Positions 57,990 to 64,000 of a stretch of DNA of 64,000 nucleotides are shown piece after piece. The DNA is taken from the NCBI RefSeq assembly GCF_947496875.1, contig NZ_CANMEH010000005.1:149422-213421 (forward strand), in the 5' to 3' direction. The stretch is from an uncultured Paracoccus sp. (GTDB lineage: Bacteria > Pseudomonadota > Alphaproteobacteria > Rhodobacterales > Rhodobacteraceae). The notes below the pieces were generated by a model. It was not told the DNA's origin and searched no databases. It saw nothing but the letters and a program-made list of their open reading frames with translations. How positions within the stretch are numbered: position 1 is the first letter of the stretch; each line of letters starts with the position of its first letter. Both the position numbers and the translations under genes were made by a program.

Positions 57990-58155
57990 CTACGGGCCGC
58001 CGCGGAAGATCTTGAGCTTGATGGCGATGCCTGCGAGCAGCGCCAGCATGACGCCGGTTGTGATCATGCGGACGGCAGTCTGCATCGCGGTGCGCCGCAC
58101 CAGGCGGATGCAGTCGACCAGGGAGCGCAGATCGCGAATGTCGAGCGCGGCTTCG
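57990..58155 (-). pseudogene. Holin-like small phage membrane protein, 5' truncated
   Basis: Minus-strand frame reads IRDLRSLVDCIRLVRRTAMQ then TAVRMITTGVMLALLAGIAI and KLKIFRGGP, a short protein with one hydrophobic helix like small GTA/phage holin-type proteins. The start codon is missing; upstream of about 58150 the frame is antisense to the HutG-like fragment. Confidence 0.55.
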
Positions 58156-58535
58156 AAGGCAACACGGACGCCTTGATGCGCCGGGCGCGTGAATGGTCCG
58201 TCGGGATCGTCCCGGACCGGGCGTTGCAGACCGGATCGGATGCTGCGATCGACGCTATCCGCGCGCTTTCTGCGCGCGTTGACCAGATCTATCTGAGTGT
58301 GGACCTTGACGTGCTGCCACATGCGCAGATGTCGGCGGTCAGCGCGCCGGCGGGCCGAGGCATCCCGTTGCACGTCGTCGAAAACCTCATCGATGCGGTC
58401 TTTCGCTATGGCCCGGCAGTTCCCGTTACCGACATCGTCGAATTCGCGCCGTTGCTCGACGCCGACGGGCTATCCGGGCGAACCGCAGGGATCATTGCCC
58501 GACGGCTTCTGGTGAACCATGATCAGACGCGCTAG
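58152..58535 (+). pseudogene. Formimidoylglutamase/arginase-family (HutG-like), C-terminal part only
   Basis: About 128 codons: FEGNTDALMRRAREW, then VDQIYLSVDLDVLPHAQMSA with the ureohydrolase metal motif SVDLDVL, and LIDAVFRYGPAVPVTDIVEF. The C-terminal half of the fold including one metal-binding loop is intact, but the N-terminal half with the GGDH and DAH ligands is absent, so it cannot be active. Confidence 0.7.
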
Positions 58536-58826
58536 CACGCGAGGCGCTGCGCTCATACCCCCGGGGGGGGGGAACCGGATCGCAGGACGCGTAGAATGGC
58601 CATGTCGGACGTTGCCGAAAGATCGTCCGCGCCAGCGCCCATTTCTGACAATGTGACGGGATCGATTTCGCAGTAGCCACTTTAAATCGAAATCCACGTC
58701 CTGTGGGGCAGGATGCGGAAAGCGTTTCGCATGCGCGCGTGCGACCGGGCGGACGCCCGTCCTTTTCCACCTGCGGCACTGGCCCGGCCATTGAAGCCGC
58801 CTGTCAGCCCCGATACCTCAGCGCCC
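58536..58826. other. Gap before metN with poly-G run and inverted repeat
   Basis: No gene recognised. Contains CCCCC followed by ten G (58558-58572), and an inverted repeat GATTTCG (58664-58670) / CGAAATC (58688-58694) which could be an operator for the metNIQ operon. A SAM riboswitch was looked for and not seen. Confidence 0.4.
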
Positions 58827-59876
58827 ATGACCACCGACCCAGACCTTTCGCCGGCGATCGTTTTCCGGGATGTCGTCAAGACCTGGCCGCAGCGCGGTGG
58901 CGACGTGACCGCCCTTGACCGGGTCAGCCTGGACGTGCCGCCAGGCGGCATTACCGGCGTGATCGGCCGGTCGGGGGCGGGAAAGTCCACGCTGCTGCGG
59001 CTGGTCAACGGGCTGGAGCGTGCCTCGGCGGGCCGGGTCGAGGTGCTGGGCCGCGACGTAACCTTGACCCGGGGGCGCGCGCTGCGTGCGCTGCGCCGCG
59101 ATGTCGGCATGATCTTTCAGCATTTCAACCTGCTTGCGAACCGTACAGTGCGCGGCAATGTCGCCCTTCCGCTGGAAATCGCGGGCGCCCCCGCGGCCCA
59201 GATCGGCCGGCGCGTGAACCAGCTGATCGAGCTGGTGGGCCTGGCCCCTCTCGCCGACCGCTATCCGGCGCAGCTGTCGGGCGGGCAGAAGCAGCGCGTG
59301 GGTATCGCGCGGGCCCTGGCGACCGAGCCGCGGGTGCTGCTGTCGGACGAGGCGACGAGCGCGCTTGACCCCGAAACGACGCAAGCGGTCCTGGCGCTGC
59401 TGCGCGACATCAACCGCGAGTTGGGGCTGACGATCCTGCTGATCACGCATGAAATGGCCGTGGTGCGCGACATTTGCCAGCACGTCGCGGTGATGGAGGC
59501 GGGCCGGATCGTTGAAACGGGCGCAAACTATGACATCTTTGCCGATCCCAGGCATCCCGTCACCCGCTCGTTCCTGTCGGGCGTCACGGGCACGGCGCTG
59601 CCCGGCTTCATCGCGCGGCGGATCGTGCCCGGCGGCTCCGGTCCTGCGATCGTGCGGATTACCTTTGCGGGGGACAGCGCGACCCATCCGGTCATGTCCC
59701 GGCTTGGCTCGGAACTGGGCATCGACGCCAGCATCATCGGCGGCGCCATCGAGGAGATTGACGGCCGCCCCTTCGGCAACCTGACGGTGCAAATGCCGGC
59801 CGAGGCGCTGCTCCGGGCGCAGGCCTATCTGAAAGCCCATGACCTGCGGACAGAGGTGCTGGGCCATGTCGGCTAA
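58827..59876 (+). CDS. metN: D/L-methionine ABC transporter ATP-binding protein
   Basis: A 349-residue MetN: Walker A GRSGAGKST, Q-loop IFQHFNLLANRTVRGN, signature LSGGQKQRVGIARAL, Walker B VLLSDEATSALDP, and the C-terminal NIL domain (from about residue 265) that binds methionine to inhibit transport. Start at 58827. First of a complete metN-I-Q operon. Confidence 0.93.
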   Translation: MTTDPDLSPAIVFRDVVKTWPQRGGDVTALDRVSLDVPPGGITGVIGRSGAGKSTLLRLVNGLERASAGRVEVLGRDVTLTRGRALRALRRDVGMIFQHFNLLANRTVRGNVALPLEIAGAPAAQIGRRVNQLIELVGLAPLADRYPAQLSGGQKQRVGIARALATEPRVLLSDEATSALDPETTQAVLALLRDINRELGLTILLITHEMAVVRDICQHVAVMEAGRIVETGANYDIFADPRHPVTRSFLSGVTGTALPGFIARRIVPGGSGPAIVRITFAGDSATHPVMSRLGSELGIDASIIGGAIEEIDGRPFGNLTVQMPAEALLRAQAYLKAHDLRTEVLGHVG

Positions 59877-60540
59877 CCTGATCCCCATCCTGTGGGAATC
59901 GACGCTGCAGACGATCTACATGGTCGTCGTGTCGGGGCTGATCGGCACGGCAATCGGCCTGCCGCTGGGTGTGTTCCTGGCGACCTCGCGCCGGGGCGAG
60001 CTGCTGTCCGCGCCCTCGCTGAATGCCGTGCTGGGGCTGGTCGTGAACGCGACGCGGTCGATCCCGTTCATCATCCTGGTCGTGGCGATCATCCCCTTTA
60101 CCCGGATGATCGCGGGCACCTCCATCGGCACCACGGCGGCGATCGTGCCGCTGACGCTGGCGGCCGCCCCGTTCATCGCGCGCATCGTGGAAACCGCGAT
60201 CCGCGAGGTCGAGGGCGGGCTGATCGAGGCTGCGCGCGCGATGGGCGCCTCGCCCGGACAGATCATCGCCAAGGTGCTGCTGCCCGAGGCGCTGCCGGGG
60301 ATCGTGCTGGGCCTGACGCTCGCGATCGTCAGCCTGATCGGCTATTCGGCGATGGTGGGCGCCGTGGGCGGCGAGGGCCTGGGCGATCTGGGCATCCGCT
60401 ATGGATACCAACGCTTCATGCCGGACGTGATGCTGGCCGTTGTCGTCATCCTGATCGTGCTGGTGCAGGGGGTGCAGTCCCTTGGCGAATGGATCGCCCG
60501 CCGGCTGGACCACCGCGCCGCCAAGGACCATGGACTATAA
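59866..60540 (+). CDS. metI: Methionine ABC transporter permease
   Basis: A 224-residue permease with five helices and the EAA-like loop EVEGGLIEAARAMGASPGQI. Overlaps metN by eleven bases. Forms the channel of the MetNIQ importer. Confidence 0.93.
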   Translation: MSANLIPILWESTLQTIYMVVVSGLIGTAIGLPLGVFLATSRRGELLSAPSLNAVLGLVVNATRSIPFIILVVAIIPFTRMIAGTSIGTTAAIVPLTLAAAPFIARIVETAIREVEGGLIEAARAMGASPGQIIAKVLLPEALPGIVLGLTLAIVSLIGYSAMVGAVGGEGLGDLGIRYGYQRFMPDVMLAVVVILIVLVQGVQSLGEWIARRLDHRAAKDHGL

Positions 60541-60559
60541 TCAACTGAAAGGACAACCC

Positions 60560-61330
60560 ATGCTGCGACTGATCGCTGCCGCCCTGGCGCTGAGCGCCGG
60601 AATGGCCGGTGCCGAGGACATCACCGTCGGCGTCACCCCCGGCGAGCACGCCGAGATCATGGAACAGATCGTGCCGCTGGCCCAGGCCAAGGGCCTGAAC
60701 ATCGACGTGGTCGAATTCTCGGACTACGTCGTTCCGAACACGGCGCTGGCCGACGGCGACCTGCACGCCAACAGCTTCCAGCATGTCCCCTTCCTGGAAA
60801 ACCAGATCAAGGACCGCGGCTTCGACATTGTGGCCGTCGCCAAGACCATCACCACCCCGATGGGCGTCTATTCCAGCAAGCTGAAGTCGCTGGACGAACT
60901 GCCCGAGGGCGCCAACGTCGCCATTCCGAACGACCCGACCAATGGCGGCCGCGCGCTGCTGGTGCTGGCTGACGAGGGCGTGATCGAGGTGAGCCCCGAC
61001 GCCGGCTTGGTGCCAACGGTGCTGGACATCACCGAGAACCCGAAGAACCTGGAGTTTCGTGAGCTTGACGCGGCCCAACTGCCCCGCGCGCTGGAGGACG
61101 CCGATACCGCTGTCATCAACACGAACTTCGCGCTGGCCGCCGGGATCAGCCCGCGCGAGGACTCGATCGCGATGGAAAAGGCCGACAGCCCCTATGCCAA
61201 CGTGATCGCGGTGCGAAAGGCCGACGAGAACGCGCCCTGGCTGCAGACGCTGGTCGAGGTCTATCACTCGCCCGAGATCAAGCAGTTCATCGAAACGAAA
61301 TACGAAGGCGCAGTCATCCCCGCCTGGTAA
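60560..61330 (+). CDS. metQ: Methionine ABC transporter substrate-binding protein
   Basis: A 256-residue NlpA/MetQ-family protein. Signal peptide ends at AGMAGA with no lipobox cysteine, so it is probably periplasmic and not lipid-anchored. The domain shows ITVGVTPGEHAEIMEQIVP, LHANSFQHVPFLENQIKDRG and VAIPNDPTNGGRALLVL, the MetQ methionine site region. AAAGGA ahead of the ATG. Confidence 0.92.
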   Translation: MLRLIAAALALSAGMAGAEDITVGVTPGEHAEIMEQIVPLAQAKGLNIDVVEFSDYVVPNTALADGDLHANSFQHVPFLENQIKDRGFDIVAVAKTITTPMGVYSSKLKSLDELPEGANVAIPNDPTNGGRALLVLADEGVIEVSPDAGLVPTVLDITENPKNLEFRELDAAQLPRALEDADTAVINTNFALAAGISPREDSIAMEKADSPYANVIAVRKADENAPWLQTLVEVYHSPEIKQFIETKYEGAVIPAW

Positions 61331-61338
61331 GCGCCAGA

Positions 61339-61366
61339 ACGGCCCGCCACCCCGGCGGGCCGTTTT
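61339..61366 (+). terminator. Intrinsic terminator after metQ
   Basis: Perfect ten-base-pair stem ACGGCCCGCC / GGCGGGCCGT (61339-61348 with 61354-61363) with a five-base loop, then TTT. It ends the metNIQ transcript nine bases after the metQ stop. Confidence 0.88.
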
Positions 61367-61578
61367 CAACTGGGGCGTTGCACCGCCACGGTGGCCGAGC
61401 GTCCAGCCCATCCGGTCAGCCAGCGATGAGGAGGGCGGCCCCCAGCAGCGCCACCGCGGAGCGGGCCGGCACGCGCCCCCAATGCGCGCCTGACCACCGA
61501 CGCAACGATGATCACGCCGCCGAGCGTGGTCGTGCCGTCGTCGAGATGGGCCTGCAGGGCGGGAGCGAGGGTCTTCAT
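61366..61578 (-). pseudogene. DUF2163 (GTA gp13-like) start fused to unrelated sequence
   Basis: The ATG overlaps the stop of the previous gene (ATGA). MKTLAPALQAHLDDGTTTL is the standard N-terminus of DUF2163 tail proteins, gene 13 in the Rhodobacter GTA. From residue about 20 it continues as GGVIIVASVVRRALG, which does not belong. The new part, partly in another frame (ARSAVALLGAALLIAG), looks like the end of a membrane protein I cannot name. Confidence 0.6.
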
Positions 61579-62513
61579 CGGCGCAGTTCCAGAAGCGGAA
61601 TGGAGGTGATCGAGCCGAGCCGCTCGAGGTCGAGCGTTACGTCGAGCGCATCGGTGTCGAAGCGGACGGGCACGTCGAACTCGAAGCCTGCGGTGATCGC
61701 GACGCCGGAACCCGGGGCGGCGGCGAAGGTGACGACGCCGGTGGCGGTGTCGACCGACCAGCCGGAAGGCTGCTCGACCCCGCCGAGCGCGATGCGCACG
61801 GTGCCCGCCACTGGCTTGGCGATGGCGCGCGTCCAGGATTGCGCCCCGGAGGCGTAGCGCTTCGAGCCGTCGTAATCGACGAGATAAGGCGGGTCGGTCG
61901 CGAACAGCACCGCGCGCTCTCCGTTCATCAGACGGCGCACGTCGGCTGCGCTGGTGCTGTCGCCGCAGAGCAGCCGGTGATCGCCGAGGATCCACAGATC
62001 GCCGGTACGCGAGGCCGGGTTGCGCGGTGGTTCCGGGATGGTCACCGGCGGCACGGAGCCCCCGGCGCCACCGTCTTCACCGTCCTCTTCCGGCACGAAG
62101 GCCAGCAGCTTGTCGAGCTCGCCGTCGGAGAAACCGACCAGCGACAGGTCGAAATCCTCGGCCAGCAGATCGTTCAGTTCGGCCGACAGCAGCGCCTCGT
62201 CCCATGTGCCGAGCTCGGTCAGCTTGTTGTCCGCGATGCGGTACGCCCGCCGCTGCGCCTCGGTCAGGTGGCCCAGCACGATAACAGGCGCCTCGGTCAG
62301 CCCGAGCTGGGTTGCGGCCAACACGCGGCCGTGCCCGGCAATCAGCTCCCCGTCCTCGCCAACGAGGCACGGCACGGTCCATCCGAACTCGGCCATGCTG
62401 GCGGCGAGCTTCGCGACCTGGTCCGGCCCATGCTGCTTGGCGTTGCGGGCATAGGGCTGGAGCCTGGCCAGCGGCCATTGCTCGATCCGCTCGGGGGCGA
62501 AGGCGAGGGACAT
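61575..62513 (-). pseudogene. Chimera: ParB/DNA-methyltransferase N-terminus + DUF2460 (GTA gp12-like) C-terminus
   Basis: A 312-residue ORF. Residues 1 to about 215 are a ParB-like nuclease/methyltransferase (WPLARLQPYARNAKQHG; LIAGHGRVLAA; DLWILGDHRLLCGDS; FATDPPYLVDYDG, the DPPY catalytic motif). From there to the end it is a tail protein (SKRYASGAQSWTRAIAKPVA; VTFAAAPGSGVAITAGFEFD; VPVRFDTDALDVTLDLERLG), as in GTA gene 12. The methyltransferase lacks the rest of its catalytic domain, so it is likely inactive. Confidence 0.8.
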
Positions 62514-62632
62514 GAGGTGGCTCCTTGTCGTGCAGGCGACGGTAAAAGGATCGGCACGTCAGGCAGTGCTTTTGTTTCTCGTCGCGGTGGGCCACTCTGA
62601 CCAGGCGCTACGGACTGACGGGAGGACAGAGC

Positions 62633-63712
62633 ATGTGGCCCGATCGACGGATCCAGGACCTGTTCGGCATAGAGCTGCCAATCATTCAGGCGCCGATGGC
62701 AGGCGCCGGACTATCGGATCTGGCCGTTGCGGTGGCCGAAGCGGGCGGGCTCGGATCGCTTCCCTGCGCACTGCTCACGCCGGACCATCTGCGCAACCAG
62801 TTCGGCGTCATTCGCCAGCGGACCGCGCGACCGATCAACGTGAATTTCTTCTGCCACCGTCCGGCCACGCCCGATGCCGCGCGGGAGGCGACGTGGCGGC
62901 GGAGACTGGAGCCGTACTACCGAGAGTTCGGTCTCGACCCGAACGCACCGGTTCCCGCGTCCAACCGCGCGCCTTTCGACGAGGAGTTCTGTGCGCTGGT
63001 CGAGGAGCTGCGCCCGGAGGTCGTCAGCTTCCATTTCGGTCTGCCGGAGCAGCGCCTGCTGGACCGGGTAGTCGCGACGGGCGCCAAGATCCTGTCCTCG
63101 GCTACCACCGTTGACGAGGCGCGGTGGCTCGAGGCGGAGGGATGCCACGCAATCATCGCGCAGGGTGCCGAGGCCGGTGGGCACCGCGGCATGTTCCGCA
63201 CCGAGGACATCGCGACGCAGGTTGGGACGCTCTCGCTCGTGCCGCAGGTCGTTGATGCAGTGCGCGTGCCGGTGATCGCGGCGGGCGGCATCGCCGACGG
63301 GCGCGGCATCGCCGCGGCCTTCATGCTGGGCGCCTCCGCGGTGCAGATCGGAACGGCCTATCTGTTCACGCCTGAGGCCACCATCGCGGAGCCACATCGT
63401 CGCGCGCTTACTGCCGGCTCTGGGCGGGAGACGGCCCTGACGAACGTCTTTACCGGACGGCCGGCCCGCGGCATCGTCAATCGCATCATGCGCGATGTCG
63501 GTCCCATCGCCGCGGACGCGCCGCAGTTCCCGCTGGCGGGCGGCGCTCTCGCACCGCTGCGATCAGCCTCCGAGCCCGAAGGATCAGAGGATTTCATGTC
63601 GCTCTGGTCGGGCCAGTCCGCGGGGCTGTCTCGCGCGATGCCGGCTGGCGATCTCACCCGCAACCTTGCTGACCGGGCACTCGAGCTTCTGGTACGGGGG
63701 CCGAACCGCTAA
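62633..63712 (+). CDS. Nitronate monooxygenase
   Basis: A 359-residue FMN-dependent enzyme (2-nitropropane dioxygenase family): ELPIIQAPMAGAGLSDLAVA, INVNFFCHRPATPD, the FMN phosphate and catalytic histidine region AIIAQGAEAGGHRGMF, and VPVIAAGGIADGRGIAAAFM. It oxidises alkyl nitronates such as propionate-3-nitronate. Complete, not in an obvious operon. The 140 bases after it show no gene. Confidence 0.92.
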   Translation: MWPDRRIQDLFGIELPIIQAPMAGAGLSDLAVAVAEAGGLGSLPCALLTPDHLRNQFGVIRQRTARPINVNFFCHRPATPDAAREATWRRRLEPYYREFGLDPNAPVPASNRAPFDEEFCALVEELRPEVVSFHFGLPEQRLLDRVVATGAKILSSATTVDEARWLEAEGCHAIIAQGAEAGGHRGMFRTEDIATQVGTLSLVPQVVDAVRVPVIAAGGIADGRGIAAAFMLGASAVQIGTAYLFTPEATIAEPHRRALTAGSGRETALTNVFTGRPARGIVNRIMRDVGPIAADAPQFPLAGGALAPLRSASEPEGSEDFMSLWSGQSAGLSRAMPAGDLTRNLADRALELLVRGPNR

Positions 63713-63855
63713 CAGTCCGGGGGCCGTCGGCCGGCACTTGGACGTGTCTTGCCCTATTCGCAGCTGGACTCCGACGCGGCTGGATCCATCGGCTTCCGGG
63801 TGGACTCCGGCATCCACGAGGTATCCACCCCGCGCTGCCGGTCAGGTGTTTGAAT

Positions 63856-64000
63856 TCATAGGGGTTTCAGGCGTCGCGGGTGGCTTCTGGACTCCAGGTG
63901 GCTTCGCAAAAAATCGGCCCTGTCGCTGGCGATGTCCCGCGCTTCGCCCGCCAGCATACGCAAGTGCCCGGAAAGGAACCAGAAAGTCCCGGAGCGGGCC
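63856..64000 (-). CDS. Unidentified helical protein, C-terminal end at window edge
   Basis: The minus-strand frame is open from the right edge to a TGA at 63856: GTFWFLSGHLRMLAGEARDI then ASDRADFLRSHLESRSHPRR. The regular amphipathic-helix pattern looks coding, but I do not recognise the family, and the start is beyond the window. Confidence 0.4.
   Translation of the reverse strand, partial: ARSGTFWFLSGHLRMLAGEARDIASDRADFLRSHLESRSHPRRLKPL

Noticed and set aside
57756..58535. Full-length 259-codon gene on the plus strand
   Set aside because: Only the last 128 codons resemble a ureohydrolase; the first half is antisense to phage genes.
58713..58826. Longer N-terminus for MetN
   Set aside because: The extra 38 residues are Arg/Pro/Ala-rich and not found in MetN; the ATG at 58827 gives the normal start.

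Overview
The window is GC-rich alphaproteobacterial chromosome, most likely family Rhodobacteraceae and plausibly Paracoccus or a close relative. Support: a GcrA cell-cycle regulator, a PetR/PetP-type regulator pair, a DUF4170 / divergent KdtA / LpxK block, the short branched-chain aminotransferase and MetRS forms usual in this family, and gene-transfer-agent-like tail fragments. This placement rests on gene content only.

Region 1 (1-46.8 kb) is ordinary, densely packed core genome. In order: the C-terminus of a PLD-family protein; a cobalamin riboswitch ahead of a B12 uptake set (TonB receptor, binding protein, permease, ATPase); lipid A genes (DUF4170, Kdo transferase, lpxK); mutY, a DciA/DUF721 protein, a DsbA-like thioredoxin and a CoA transferase; rocF-argF; metG; gcrA; an ABC-2 permease and a MATE exporter; fmt; a periplasmic thioredoxin, a GST and def; a PatB/MalY aminotransferase; the dTDP-rhamnose operon rfbCBDA; rsmD; a glycine betaine/proline ABC operon (proX-proW-proV) with a visible promoter and hairpins; mogA, argG, ilvA; a REC-SpoIIE phosphatase; an L,D-transpeptidase and a CAP lipoprotein; petPR-type regulators divergent from ilvE; a DUF482 protein; a minimal zincin, PfkB-type kinase and phosphohexomutase operon; gltX; an HPP-CBS membrane protein; and an elongator tRNA-Met.

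Region 2 (47.0-64 kb), starting right after the tRNA-Met, is quite different. It is a patchwork of truncated and fused genes with a few intact ones between them. Broken pieces are: phosphonate-type ABC genes (phnD tail, phnC without its second half, phnE with an internal deletion); a PQQ-sugar-dehydrogenase fragment; an ankyrin gene whose tail is the C-terminus of a PQQ-system ABC binding protein; two fragments of an AccA3-like biotin carboxylase; the C-terminus of UrtE; a frameshifted alpha/beta-hydrolase tail; a winged-helix gene colliding with a phage lysis gene; a holin-like stub butted against a formimidoylglutamase (HutG-like) C-terminus; a ParB/methyltransferase N-terminus fused to a DUF2460 tail-protein C-terminus; and a DUF2163 stub. 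Intact islands are a cupredoxin-like secreted protein, two VOC proteins, a methyltransferase, an ArsR-SRPBCC pair, a zincin-like secreted protein, a phage M15 endopeptidase, metNIQ and a nitronate monooxygenase.

The main observation is this repeated pattern of intragenic joins downstream of a tRNA. It looks like an integration region containing prophage material that has been eroded by many illegitimate deletions. A misassembly or a consensus of a rearranging population cannot be excluded from sequence alone. No intact transposase, integrase, CRISPR array or rRNA gene was recognised.
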